This document shows, piece after piece, positions 1 through 13,029 of a DNA stretch of 64,000 nucleotides (the stretch's first letter is position 1; every line of letters starts with the position of its first letter). The translations under genes were made by a program, and so were the position numbers. This DNA is from Siniperca chuatsi (Eukaryota > Chordata > Actinopteri > Centrarchiformes > Sinipercidae). The stretch is taken from positions 23,501,455 to 23,565,454 of the forward strand of contig NC_058051.1 of assembly GCF_020085105.1 (NCBI RefSeq), written 5' to 3'. Below the pieces are notes generated by a model. The model worked only from the letters and a program-made list of their open reading frames with translations, was not told the origin of the DNA and made no database searches.

Positions 1-862
1 TATCCTTTATATACCAATATTAACACAAACTACATTAAGTTTGACAGCACACATATGAGTCAGCATCAAGCACAAGTAACTTAAGTGACTGATTCTGCTG
101 AAACTAGGTCTGCATTCCAACCCATCACACCAAGATGAGAGGTAAATGGGCTGTAGAGGAGGCACCCACTCTAAGTGACAGGGAGGCCACAAAACACATT
201 CCCCTGCTGCTTCTGAAGTGCTCTTGCTGAATGCCAGCAGCATATCATTTCTGTCGATTTATTCTGAAGGATGTAGTCACCTGACCCATAGATGGAGGCA
301 TTTGTCTGCCAGTCAGTAGAGTGCAATCAGAATTCATTTAACCTCCACTCAAAAAATCCAACGTGCCATCTATTAAATGTGGAGAGAACCTACTTTTGAA
401 CTTCACTATGAATCACTGAGTCACAATTACTATTTTCTATTCAGTCCTGTCACAATCCACAAACTCATTCACTTTGAGCAAAGTTTGTGGGCTGATGGTT
501 TAAAAGCCAGACAATGCTTATTATAACTACCATACTCTGACAACAAAACAGACATTTGTTATTAGGATCTTTGGTGGTATACATCGGTACTACATCGTTT
601 TTGTATACATTTTAGATGTGCACCGTGTTATGAATTTTAAAATAGATGTTCAGCTATTTAATCCAGGCATTAAAATATTTCCAACCACTTTGATTGTGCA
701 AAACCTCATTGTTAGCTTTAGCAGGGATTAATTTACCATTCTGCTGCAGCTGGGCTTAAAGATAGCAATCACTCAATCTTTTAGGCCTGCAAAAACAATT
801 CATATCACGAACCTCACAGTATACTCAGACATGTCTTTGTGATCTGTTGATAAAACAAAGTT
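1..862. other. Intergenic, no gene recognised
   Basis: This AT-rich stretch has no reading frame that resembles a known protein. The short minus-strand frame at 7-243 has no domain, no splice context and ordinary composition, so I treat it as chance. No RNA gene or clear inverted repeat was seen. Confidence 0.6.
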
Positions 863-864
863 GC

Positions 865-1040
865 AAACACTGAGTGCATTTACATGCATATTAGTATCCT
901 GGTTTTGAGTCTATCCTGGTTTTGATCATATTCTGGATATTGCATTTACACAAGACATGAAAAACCGGGTTATTCTTATCCCTGTATACATGATGAAAAT
1001 AGTATCCAGGTTTCTGATCATTCATGTGCAGGTGTGCTTG
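865..1040. repeat. Probable interspersed MITE fragment
   Basis: The segment opens with GCATTTACATGCATATTAG and contains the repeated phrase ATCCTGGTTTTGA twice, then runs to a CATGTGCAG end. This TTACATGCA-type start with 'TCCTGGTTTTGATCATATTC' inside is a layout I associate with short fish DNA elements. No clean target duplication was identified, so class is unassigned. Confidence 0.45.
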
Positions 1041-1099
1041 ATTCCTCAACATCTCAGCTTATTGCTTATAACTTATTGCTCTACCAAGAGAGAATGTTT

Positions 1100-1215
1100 T
1101 GTAGGGCTCCCCCTAATAGTCAACTAAACCATTAGTTGATGAGAAGAATCTTAGTCGACCACGTTTTCATTAGTCAGATAGCCGTAGAAAAAACTATCAA
1201 CTATCAACTATCAAA
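1100..1215. repeat. hAT-like element fragment (TAGTCGACTAA type)
   Basis: The sequence carries AGTCAACTAAACCATTAGTTGATGAG and, further on, TTAGTCGACCACG and CATTAGTCAGATAG, the phrase set typical of fish non-autonomous hAT ends with TAGTCGACTAATC motifs. Only one end is recognisable. It lies directly upstream of the GC-rich orphan reading frame and may have carried it. Confidence 0.4.
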
Positions 1216-1238
1216 CTAACAAAACTATCAGGGGGATT

Positions 1239-1460
1239 GTTGCAACACGGACCGTTTCTCTTGTAAGAGAAAGTTACAGGAAGTCACTCCCTTTAAAAAC
1301 GGCCGGACCGGGACCGAACACAGCCTCCGAGACCGACGGGGGCCAGTTTGACAACAGGGAATACAGTACCGAGGTGATTTACAGCGGCTCTGACCAGGAC
1401 TCTGACTCCGAGGACAGGAGAGGCATGAAGCAGCAGAGGGGCGAGTTTGTAGCGATTTAA
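1239..1460 (+). other. GC-rich orphan open reading frame tail
   Basis: An open frame runs to a TAA at 1458-1460 inside a GC-rich patch that stands out from AT-rich flanks. Its last 45 or so residues have a protein-like acidic/serine composition (EVIYSGSDQDSDSEDRRG, then a basic stretch and the end GEFVAI). There is no start codon I trust, no recognised domain and no adjoining exon with matching splice signals. It may be a gene fragment carried by the neighbouring hAT-like element, a transposon N-terminal region, or a terminal exon of an unseen gene. I do not recognise the family. Confidence 0.3.
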
Positions 1461-1694
1461 TTTGTAAGTAACGTTATCATCCATCATATTGATAAGTCTG
1501 CAAGTATGTGTTTTTGTGAAGTTATTTATTCCCATGTTTTGAACAATGAAACTTGTGTGATGCTATACTGTGTTAAAATAAATTAACAAAATGTTCAGTC
1601 GTCTTGCTGGTTGTTCCAACACATTCAGAATCATTACCGCTTTTGCCGTTAGCAACAGGCTGCTCGCTTCGTGGCCCTTGTAAAATTTATATTT

Positions 1695-2021
1695 TGAAGG
1701 TCCGGTATGTAACATTTAGGAAGAGCTATTGGCAGAAATGGAATATAATATTTATAAGCATGTTTTCAATAGTATATAATTGCCTGAAAATAAGAATCGC
1801 TGTGTTTTCGTTACCTTAGAATAAGCCATTTATATCTACAGAGAGAACAGGTTCCCTTCCATGGAGGTCGCCATGTTGCACCGCCATGTTTCTACTGTTT
1901 CATGGCCACCGTAGTTTCTCCTACACGCTTGGAACAGGAGGGTGAGGCAAGCAGTATTCAAATGGTTGCAAACTGCATTTTCACCACTAGATGCCACTAA
2001 ATCCTACATACTGGACCTTTA
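1695..2021. repeat. MITE with ~25-bp terminal inverted repeats
   Basis: The left end TGAAGGTCCGGTATGTAACA is matched by the reverse complement of the right end (TAAAGGTCCAGTATGTAGGA). The body includes the phrase 'GCCATGTTGCACCGCCATGTTTCTAC' and 'CACTAGATGCCACTAAATCC', a common structure of short fish DNA elements. No transposase is encoded. Confidence 0.75.
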
Positions 2022-5000
2022 AAAGGCTCATTATTACAGTTTTGTATTTATCTGTAATGTAGCACAGTGTTAACAATGTTTACATTGTTAACACGGTGCT
2101 ATTGATGTGCATGTTCAATGAGTTTTTATTGATTGTATTTTTCTTTATTTTTTCAAGTTCCTTTAAACCAAAACTACCAGTGAGTGCACAATCATAAAAA
2201 ATGGAAAACAACTACGTAATCAAACTTTTTGTATAGTACTTTTCATACAAACAAGATGTAGCACAGAAATATCAACAAGTCCTCCAAATTAAACGACAAA
2301 ATACATTGTTTGTCCATGTATAGGTAACATTAACAGTAACACTATCAGTTGCACTTCTTTAAGCCTGTGGAGGTGACTTTTTTCAAACCTCCGGTGTTTG
2401 TTGTCTTGAAAGTTTTGATATTAGGTGTGAAACTTTCCGTTATATTAGACTCTCCTTTTGCCAAGATATTGAAGACCACAGTTCACCCGCTTAACTTATC
2501 CAGTCTCATTTACTTCCATACTCCTCTGCCTGTCAGTCCAGTTAGAAAGGCATCTAACACTGGGTGAGTCAAAAACAAAACTCCCTGTGGGAATCGCAGT
2601 AATCGCAGCCAGGGAATATTCTGTGCACTATTGTCAGTGTTATCTGTATGCAGTAGCAGATAGATATGGAACCAGGCATATATTGTACTGTAAATCAACT
2701 GCTCTTTCCTGTGTACAGGTGTCAAGGTGGCACGTATGCGTTCCATTAAAATCCATTTTGAACCAATTATCAGCAATTATCTATTATTACCTCAATATAT
2801 AACATTTTAAAAATCAACAGCACCTTTACCTCTAATTAGTCACGAGTTTGAAATACATTTTTTAAATAGGTCTTAGAGAGTTCAGAGACATCCAGAGAAC
2901 ATACAACCTTGTGGGCACCTTTCTATTCTTTAATTTGCAACTGCGATCAGCAGTGCATGCCGAAGGTGTCTCATGGGGCTAAGACCTGGGCACCCATCCA
3001 CTTCATAAATTGCTTTTCAACAGGAGGTAATCCAGTGGAGTTGTCTCGGATGATTACTACTTTCTTGTGAAATTCCTCATGCAAACCACTTCAAGTTTAT
3101 GGCCACTGGAAATAATATTAAACAATCCCTCTGTATGTCCACAATTGAATACTATTCAGCCTAATGTACAGCATTGCTTTCATACAGTGACCCTGACCAT
3201 GAAATGACCTATTTTAGGTTTATGAAAAAGTTCTTACCACATATGACAGATTTCATAAAACTATACTCATCCCATCCATGTAAACAGTTGTCTGCAGGAA
3301 CAGAAGTCATGGCAATCCTACTTCAACAGTCAACTGTATTCTCAAAAAGCTTCATCATATCTCAGCAATAAGCACTAATCATTATTAGTGGCAAAATGAT
3401 TTTGCTGATGCATGAATGATTTCTGATGAAGGTTGATGATGAACAAAACAAAAAATACAAACATTTGTTGATGCCACTTTGGTGCTTATGCAGACCTACA
3501 GTATAAACCCACAGATCAAATATTGTGTTTTGTGGCTAAGTATATATGCTAAGTATATATTGTATATGTGATACATAACATACATTTTGTATAATGTATT
3601 GTCTGCAATAACTGTATTCCGGGGGATTATGCAGAAGCAGCATGGGCTCTGTGTTGTGAATAATTTCTGCAGACTCGCAGACTATGAGGAGAAAAAGGGA
3701 GTGAGGAGTTGTGAAAACCCTCAGGGTGGTTGTGAATTAAGTGACATTTTTCTTCCTTTCCCTTTCTTTTTTCTTGCCTTTTCTAGCTGCATGTTTAAAT
3801 CTCTGATAGTTATGGGAGAAAAATATTAGGAAATGTCATATATAGGGCCACGCTATGTGTTATCAGGCAAAGTAATGTACTGCTGTACATGCTTAGTTCC
3901 TAGACCCGGACGATGTACAGCGTGCACACGCTAGAGTTGTCTTCTGGTTCATCTCTAAAAAAGGCAAGAATTTTAGCGCATGTAGGATTTATTAACTCAA
4001 TAATTAGCTTTGCATGATGAAAGAGAAGTATTTTGTTGATACCCCATCACCCAGAGACTAGCTAACGTTACGGGAGTGGAGCACGAACTCCAGCACAAAC
4101 AAACGAGACCAGCTGACCAACTCACACTGCAGCACTTTACAAAACTCCCAGCCAACTCTGGTCAGGTGAAGAAAATAAGTCAATCCAAAGTCAGTTTCAT
4201 TTCAAAAGGCCGGCGCCTTTAACGTTGCAGCAGAGAGGATGTTCTCCACTGCTGGAGACATAATAGTAACAACACAGCAGAGCACTCTGCTTTGTTTCTT
4301 TCCCCCCCTTATTCCAGAACACACACATCAACTTCGGTTTGTGATGTTGGTCAGTAAATTACACTTTCATTTCATTATTTTCATACAGACAGAAGACTAA
4401 CATGCTTCCAAATGAATGCAGTTGCAACTTTTTAAATTAAATAATATAAATATACTTTACTTTTTTAATTAAAAATGATCATTCATCCATCCATTACCAG
4501 TTCTCTTGAAGCACTAATGGAGATTGTACCCATGTATTGTGGGAGTGGGGCTCAATAGTCAATATAATTCGTATCTGTGATTTCGCCACACAACATTTAA
4601 GAATGGGCAATGTTACAAAAAACTAATTACTAAGCATTGTATGACACTTTTTTTAAGATGAATGACTATGGAGGCACTGTTAATTTCAGACTGTCTCACC
4701 AATGATGTGTAAGGTCTGATGCCTAAACTATATGTCACACAGACAACGCAACATATAGTGCAAACTATGGAGCACTGATTAAACTTTATACGTCTAAAGA
4801 TAAGGTTTAAATTACTTCAATTACTATTAAATGAAATCCATTATTGGTGAGACACTTTTTGTACAAAGTCATTTCTTATTCAAATGCTGTTTGAAGTTAG
4901 GCTGTGGGTGGTGGTTTGTGTGATCATTTACCAGCATTTACCTACCTGAGTTTGAAACCTTGAAACCAGAAAAATAATGAGAATGGAATTTGTACTGCTA

Positions 5001-7138
5001 GGAAATTTCTCCAGTAAGGCACAGGGTGACACATAAATGTAATTACATATTTTTTCCTGGCAGGCTGGAAATTTCCCACAGCGGCCCACCACAAAATAAA
5101 TTCTGTGATGCTAATGGGGGCTCTGTTGTTTAATAAAATGAAAGCTTAAAAAAGGTATTTTTATGAGGGAGTTGCTTTCATCATCATTGAGGAGCAAAGG
5201 TCCATTATTATCATAGGATTATTTGTTGCCATCATTCCCCAGCATTGCCTACTTAAGGCAGGAGCTGTAAAGAAGAGCTATGGTCTCTAAAGGGGGAGAT
5301 ATACAGCAAGCAGGGCCTCACATGACAAATGAGGAGCTTGGCCCACGCTTATTTATGGCTACTTAAAGCTGTCAGTTGGAGATGATAAAGGGTGACCGCT
5401 TGATTAGAAAGTGTTAGATCGGTCCAGTCCTTGTGACCTGCGACAGGAACAGATGAGCAGGGGAAAGGTGGTGATAGTGCCGGTGAAACTGTTTTTTTCT
5501 TGACAGGTTCACTGGTTTGGGATTTTGGCAGACAAGAAAAAGATGACTGAAGAGGATATGGATGTCAGGTTGTCTTGAGAGGTGTGCCTGTGTCAGCTTC
5601 CCCCCACCACCACCACCAATCTAAACTACATTTGTTATGATTGACATCAAGAGAGGCGCTGAGTTGGGTGTCATACTTCTAAAGTCATTGTCAAGTTAAA
5701 TGATTCTGTGGTAAATCAGAAATTGTAAGATGAAAGGGAAGACAGCAGAATACAATGGGATGGTGCCTGTAGCTCTCCTGGGTGACAGGTGGAGAAATTG
5801 ATTTGAAATAATCAATTTGCAATCACCTTCATTACTATATTATGACCTTTACTTGGACATTTCAAATGTGGTCTCTAAAGCATGCGATTGGTGGGGGAGG
5901 GGGCAGTGCAGTTCCCCCATTATTTTCTTTAAAATCAATCAAAAACTATTAACACCAGTAATTCAACAATGAATCAAAAGAGCTAAATGCACGATTAATG
6001 ATTTTATATTTCGCAGCTTTGTTTCATCTTATTGAACATCTACAGAAGATTCAACTTGACAGTTAAAAAAAATCCTTGTCAATAATTCTGATGCAGAAAT
6101 TAATGCAATGCGTACTGCATATTGCTGGATCTACAGCGACAACATAGACCCTCTAATAGCAGAGCTTTTATGTTCAACTTATGGCCTCAGAATTTCAGAT
6201 GGCTTATCTGCCATCATGTGTATTAAGTGGGTCTTCTGCTGCAATGCAGTTAAGCAATAGTTCAAAGATAGATAGGCACTCTCAGCCCTTTTTTTCTCTA
6301 ATTGCTGCTGCTGTGCCATCTTGTTAAGTGGATGGTTAAGTATCATGGTCTCGCTGAAGCGTGTTCTGTTGGTTGATGGACCAGGATTTGTTGAGAGATA
6401 TGGAGCCACAGACACCAGACATTACCAGCAACAATCTCACCAGTTTGATCACAACTCAAACTGCCACACAAGTCTTCACTCAGAGCCATTAAATAAAAAG
6501 ATTAAACTATAGTGTTGGTTCTCTTTTTTTTTGGTGTGGGGAAACAATCCCAATCTTTGAGATCAGAAGAGAGAAGGCTATAGAGTGATGAAACAATAAT
6601 CCTATATTTTGTCCTCAGTTGATTAGTAGGCCTAAATAAATATATGCCCTTGCTAAGGTTTAGGCACAGTTTTATAATAACTAGAAGCATGTGAATGACT
6701 TTTCTGTTGCTAAAGTATTTTGTCCTATTAATTAATCAGCTATTTAAATTGTTGCATTTAATCATCATTTAAAGTTCATAGCCTCTGTCCTTGATGAGTT
6801 TGTGATAAATAGATAATGTGCCTTAATAGTTTTCATTAACTTAAAAACACCATCTGGCATAAAGGACTGGTCCTGCAGCAATATAACTGATAGAGAGAAA
6901 TAGTCTTTCACACAGATTTTACATTCATAGTGTTCACGTGATACGATCCAACAGTTGTGTCGCTGTCATTGTTATTTAACTTTTGAAACACATAAAACAA
7001 TGACTGTATCATTTTTCCCCTAGTAGCCAATGTAATATCTGTAGAGGCATTCTTTATTACTCTGTACAAGCATTTAGAATGAGTCTGAAAATAGTGTGTC
7101 TATGACACTGAGCCTCTAAAAAGATGTTGATGTTAACT
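2022..7138. other. Intergenic, no gene recognised
   Basis: Several short frames occur on both strands, but none shows a domain, codon bias or flanking splice sites. The interval 5150-5420 is less AT-rich, lacks repeat hallmarks and might be conserved non-coding DNA; this cannot be judged without an alignment. Nothing else stands out. Confidence 0.5.
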
Positions 7139-7425
7139 AGAGCTGCAAATCATTATTATTTTTGTTAATCAATTAATGGTTTGGTCTGTAAAATGTTAGA
7201 AAATAGTAAAACAAAAAAAATGTCCATCACAATTTCCCACTGCCCAAAGTGACATCTTCAAATGTCTTGATTTGTCCGACCAACAGCCCAAAAATATCTA
7301 TAAACAATATATACAATTTAAAACTATTATGTTTACATTCATCGAAGGCTAAGGAAACCACCAGACATTCACATCTGAGGTACTGGAACCAGATCATTTT
7401 TGGCAATTTTGATTTATAAAGGACT
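7139..7425. repeat. GCTGCAAC-type hAT-like MITE, copy A
   Basis: It begins AGAGCTGCAAATCATTATTA and continues with TTAATCAATTAATGGTTTGG and 'CCCAAAGTGACATCTTCAAATG'. It shares this layout with copies at 18245, 21829, 36315 and 55863 in this window. The right end is degraded. Confidence 0.6.
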
Positions 7426-10400
7426 TGAATGGTTCATCATGTAATGTTATGTTTTTTAATGTTAAATTCTTTAAAGTTTCTGTCTCTACTGTTTGTAGAG
7501 AGATTATATGTTATTTATGCTATTTATGTTATTGTGTTACTGTGTACATTTGTTTTTCAAAGGTTTTAGATTGTCATTTATTCCATAAATCTGTCATATT
7601 GGTCAACAGCCAGCATCTCTTCTATTATATTTTTAAGGTTTCTTTACTGAAAAGAATGATGTTAAAATTCTGGTTTGTTCTTTGTTAGAACTCCCATTTC
7701 ACAAGCTGTTTACACAGAAAAGAAAATCAACATCAGTTTAGATTTGCATTATGCTAATTATGTTGACCACAGCGGGTCAATGCTGGTGGTCATAAATGCA
7801 GTGCAGATGTCACATACAACACCAGGGACAGAAAGCAGATGGAGCTTTAAAATGAACACCAGGGGCAAGCACTTCTCCATGGCTGCAGGGGCTGACTGCT
7901 GGGAATAGAAGAGAGTGTTGTAAATTTAAATGTAGATACCACGTTTTGAGCTTGCTCCTTCAAAAAGACACTGACAATATGACAGCGACAGGGTCCTGGT
8001 CAATTGTCTTGGAGCCTCAATACACTTCAATATGTGACACAGACACATACTTTAACATGACAAATGCTCCCTGATGGAGACAGTGTTTGAGAAATCTGAT
8101 TAGAATTTCTTGCAGGTGAATGACAGTACCATTTGTTTCTTACGAGTATTTGGTTAGTTGTTGACATTGTAGTTTAACTGTTGGGTTTACTGACTCTCTC
8201 GTTGAAACTGCTTCAGCATGTACAGAAGTAATGAGTTGAAGAACTTGCGCGAATCAGTCAGGACAAAACTTTAAAATTCTAAAGAGAAGATCCAATGGGG
8301 AGCGAGATATCAACAAACCAGATAATTGTGGGGGTTTTTTAAAAAAAAAAAACCCTTCATCTATCATTTTATTATTTTAGGACGTCTCAAGTGTAACAGA
8401 AGTGAGCGCTGATAAAGGTCAGCAATAAATAACATGGAATGGTTAATAAACATTGTTATATGTGGTAATACTGCATGTTAGAGTTGGTCTTAAGGTTTTT
8501 GCCCAGCTACATACGGTTGCTGGGACACAAGCAAAGAATGACAGTCTCACATTTCTCCCAAGAGCCTTTTTCATTTATCTCACTGAGATAGCCTTGCCAT
8601 ATCATTATATAATGCTTCCTATGCTAATATCCAGCAAAATGAAAAAGCCATTCAATGGATGAAAATTGCCTGAAATTCAATGAAGAAAATTACTGAATAT
8701 AATGTAATTGTATGTATTCCTCCTTTTTACAACCTACTTTTTTGCAGTGTTCCAGTTTAATTTATTTTCAGTTTCACCGGGTGTAGTAAACTGCACTGAA
8801 CCTACTTAAGAAAGAAAATAGATTTTAGTACGACACATGGATCAAAAAGTTTTATGTCACAAAAATATGGAACTGTCCTACGTTGCTTGATACCTACACA
8901 ATAAAACGTTCAAGAGAAGGTTCTTCAGAATTTCATGTTGTGAAAAGTAACAGAGGGGGGTCATTTAAATGATGCACTCTTTACAGGAAAGTGTATTAAA
9001 TTTCAGCATGACTGCAAATGAAGGAAATCTACTGCCATCTTGTGGTATCTAAAGAAAGAAGTCTGGCGAAGGAGTCTCATCATCTACAGTATGAGTCAAA
9101 TGATTAACACTATAGTGCACAAGCTATCCTGGGAACCAAACAGAACCTGCTGGGAGGAATTTAATTCATGAGTTACAGAAGGAACCAACGCAACCCTGCA
9201 TTTTACCTTGCTTGGTTCAAAACATATCTTTAAATAGTTTTTCCAGTATATACTTTTCCATTTAGGGAATACAGCCAAAGTTCAACAGTGCACCCAAACT
9301 TAAAGGATACATACAAGATATAAAAGTTGATATGAAAGGATTTATAAGAATACAAAAACATATTAAATGTGATTATGTTGTGTCATCATGCAAAAACCAC
9401 AATTGTTAACACAAATACATCTGATCTTAATACTGTGCATGCCCTGATGGGTTTGTTCTGTCTCAAAGAGCATTCACCTTATTCAGTATAGTGACATAGT
9501 CTGTTTGAGCTATTTACAGGTCTCACGACATTGTGCATGAAGGCAGGTGAACAAGATTTTATCAAGTTATTTTTGCCGCGTGTCCTACTTGTAGAATGAC
9601 ATTTGTGCAGAGGCAGCTGCAGACATTAATAATAAAAAAATGTCTAGTGATATTGTGACAATCCAGACTGAACTGTGTGGTGAGACTACAAGCTCAATAT
9701 TGTATCTGATGTTGAAGACTGTGCCATGTTTATGTCAATCCTAGGTTATTTGATATAACTGTGGCATGGTGTTGATCCTAGTTGGACGAAGACTGAGGAC
9801 ACCTCTTAAACACACCTTTAAAAACGCTAATATTTTTGCAAAGGGGAATTGCATTGAATTCCATTCAGCCTAAGTACAAGCTCTCAGGGATGTACAGCTT
9901 TGTTTTGACTGGTCAGCTCTTGAGTACATGATTCAAATGTAGCCATACCGAGGGAGTATACGGACAACAATCAGAGTGCCAGAGTCTGAGTGTTTAAAGC
10001 ACACAGATTATTTGTCAGTGAGAAAAATTAATCAAGCTTGGAGCCTTTGAAGCGGTGAGTAATGAGGATGGAGATGGGCCACCAGGAAGATGTGATGAGG
10101 ATTTAGAATGCAATTTACAGCAGGGAAGTACCCAATCTCAAAGAGATAGAGGCCTTTTTTACCCTCTTCTTTTTTGCCAGTGGACAGAGACTTTTCAGTC
10201 ATATCCCTTTCCTGTCTGACTTATCTCATACAGAAGATCTTGCAAGTTAAATTAGTTCTCTTACCATCACTTTGAATGTGTTGAATACAGTACATGAAGG
10301 GACTAAAATCAGGGGGGAAAATGCAATTCTGTTTTTTTGTGTGTTTTCTGTCCTGTGTTTTATATTCAGCTGTTTAGCATTTATCCAGTTATGTTTAACA

Positions 10401-11103
10401 TTATGTAAGAACCATTGCATATGATCTGATGGTAATTACCAGTTCATAAATAGAAGCAGAAGAGTGACCATTTAAAGCAGCATTGCAGATGACAGCACAA
10501 GGCAGGCTGACATGTTGTAAAGGATTTCATTTAAAATGAAGTAAAATCAACTAAACCAAAGGCTTACAGAAGTGTAACACTGTCTAGACTGAAAGGTACT
10601 CCAGACTTTTGACTGAATTAGTGTGCAGTAATCATACAGCACTATATCTTGCACTACAGCCTTGGAATCAGTGCTTTCAGAAAAGAACAAATCCATGAAC
10701 ATTTCATATTATAGGTGGTTGAGCGCAATAAGAAATCTATAACCCACACTGTTTACGTATTCACGTTTGTATTTGGTGTTAGATTTTTGAAACATTATGT
10801 GCCTTTAGAGACAAAGGAGGAATTGTATTTCAGCAATGCATGATAAACACCATCAGATTTTCTAAAATAGAGAATTCAATGGCTTTACAACTACATTAAA
10901 AATATACTGATATTCTGGCAGAAAACTGAAGTTTTTCAATCTTTAAAAAAAAGGTATAACTTGACACTATTTGTTTGTAAATATGTTCAGGACTGAGAAT
11001 CAAGCAAGAATTCATTATGAACTCACTGTTGCTCACATGAGATATAACTCCCCTTGTTCTACTAACATAATATTGCTTGTACTGTAAAATCACTAAGAGT
11101 TAG
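7426..11103. other. Intergenic, no gene recognised
   Basis: AT-rich DNA with only short chance frames. An A-run/T-run foldback (GGGGGTTTTTT followed by a long A-run and CCC, near 8331-8355) is present. No exons, RNA genes or complete mobile elements were recognised. Confidence 0.5.
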
Positions 11104-11330
11104 ATGAGAAGATTAATACCACTTTCATAACTGTACGGTGAATATAACGCTACAGCCAACAGCCGCTTAGCTTAGCATAGCATAGCATAAAAACAGGAAA
11201 CAGATCCTCAAAAGCTGGGAGCAGTGACTTCCTGTCTTGTTGTCACAGTGAGGTTGCCAAGAAATCAGCAGAGACTCCAGGAAGTCACTGATCCCGGTCA
11301 AGAAATAGCAAGCTATCCTCGTTAGAGCTG
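11104..11330. repeat. Partial foldback MITE (GCTTAGCATA family)
   Basis: Contains TGTACGGTGAATATAACGCT, AGCCGCTTAGCTTAGCATAG, AAACAGGAAACAG and CCCGGTCAAGAAATAGCAAG. The same phrases appear in the fuller copy at 53761-54336 (TGTACGGTAAATATGAACTT, CCGGTTAGCTTAGCACAAAG). The outer AAAGGAACAGT end is missing, so this is a decayed or truncated copy. Confidence 0.65.
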
Positions 11331-11877
11331 CTGGTAGGTGTTTTTTGTTACCATCAGACAGAGCCAGGCCAGAAAGAAACAGTGTTGTATTACAAATTCA
11401 GACTAGGATCAAATTTGTGAGTCTCATAACTGATGCATTATTCCTCACAAGTCTTTACCAAACCACACTGATGAATAAAATAAGCACTCCTGATCAGGCT
11501 CTGTTGTCTTATTTTGGAATGTATTTTATTAAAAATACTGGTACCAGGAAACAGACCCCACACAACGGTTGTGGCATGGAGTTTGCTTGACAAACAATCT
11601 TTCCAACAGTCTCGTTATACCCAGGAAAACAAGGTCACAAAGAGGGGCATGTATGGCTATTCTTAGCTATCATGTCTTCTTCCCTAAACAACAAAATCTG
11701 GTCAGCACCAGTTTCCAACATAGCATATCTCAAGAAACTGAGACATGATGGTCTTATAATCTTTCTGTCTAGACAGTCTGAACCTCCTCACATGCTTGGC
11801 AGGTAGATAAAAGGCCAGGGTCAGTTAACCATGACAATGCAGAAACACATACATTTTATACCTAAAAGTAATTTTTC

Positions 11878-11880
<3 letters not shown>

Positions 11881-11908
<28 letters not shown>
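11881..11908. repeat. (AC)14 microsatellite
   Basis: An uninterrupted dinucleotide array of 28 bases is visible. It is a simple repeat of the kind dispersed throughout fish genomes. Confidence 0.95.
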
Positions 11909-12246
11909 CAACATACTGTATATGAGTGTCCCTTTTTCAACTGCATAAGCCCTTCAAATCAAAGCAGCATTTGTTTGGCCTTTTCTGTTGTGGACACCAG
12001 ATCACATCTGATTGTTAGTAATCTCATCAAAAATAGCTTTTCATTACTGAGCAAAGATGCCTGGGCTGCTCTGGTCTGAAGCCCAGAATTGAAGGAACCA
12101 GAATACAATCTGCAATCATAGCTCTTTGAGTAGACACTCTCTATAGCAACAGTGAAGGGGTGACAGCATATAGAGTATACAATATGATGAAGTGTCAGGT
12201 AGCTGTAATAAAATCTGATTACTGAAACAGTGGTCATCCTTTCTGA

Positions 12247-12979
12247 AACCACATGCAAAAAAACTTGGGATGATTTTTGACGCTGCTTTTGAATTTGACA
12301 AACAGATTAACTCTGCAGTGAGAGGAAGTTTTTTCCAACTGCGAGCCTTAGCCAAAGTAAAACCGTTCCTAACATTCCAAGATTGTGAAAAAGTAATCCA
12401 CGCTTTCATTACCGCTTGTCTCGACTACTGCAACTCCTTGTACATGGGAGCTAGTCAGTCATCACTCTCACGTCTGCAGTATGTGCAGAACGCTGCTCTA
12501 AGAATTTTAACTGGTTCCCGTAAGCATGAGCACATATCCCCCGTTCTTGCCTCCCTCCACTGGCTTCCTGTCAGTTTTAAAACTTTACTGTTTGTATACA
12601 AAGCACTTCATGGATTGGCTCCCACTTACCTATATGTCCTTTTAACCCCTTATACCCCAACTACGTCACTCAGGTCCACTAACCAGTCACTTCTGGTCGT
12701 CCCTTGGGCTCGGCGGAAGCTCAGGGGTGAACGTGCCTTCCCAGTTGTGGGCCCCAGTCTGTGGAACAAACTGCCCCACCAAATCAGAACTGCGCCCTCA
12801 CTTGTCTTTTAAAGCACAGCTCAAGGCCCACCTCTTTCTTTAGCTTTAAAAATGGACTTAAGTTGCTATATTTTTATCTTGCTCTCTGTCTGGGTATACG
12901 CATGATTTATTTTGTTTTTTATACATATATATTGTAAAGCACTAAACTATAGAAATAAATTTGGCGTAGACGTAGACGT
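12247..12979 (+). mobile_element. 5'-truncated L2-like LINE, 3' end of ORF2
   Basis: An open frame at about 12255-12812 encodes the C-terminal part of a non-LTR retrotransposon reverse transcriptase. Family landmarks in order are LGMIFDAAFEFD, VIHAFITACLDYCNSLY, LQYVQNAALRILTGSRKHEH, ISPVLASLHWLPV, ALHGLAPTYL and GPSLWNKLPHQIR. In intact relatives the frame would continue into a FKAQLKAHLF-type end; here that text is present but in another frame after TGTCTTTT, so one indel ends the ORF early. The 3' end is a tandem TAGACG repeat, typical of L2-type tails. The RT catalytic core and endonuclease are absent: a dead, 5'-truncated copy. Confidence 0.85.
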
Positions 12980-13029
12980 TCACTGAATGACTTGATTATT
13001 GTTTTAATAGCACCAGCCCAAGCCATCAG

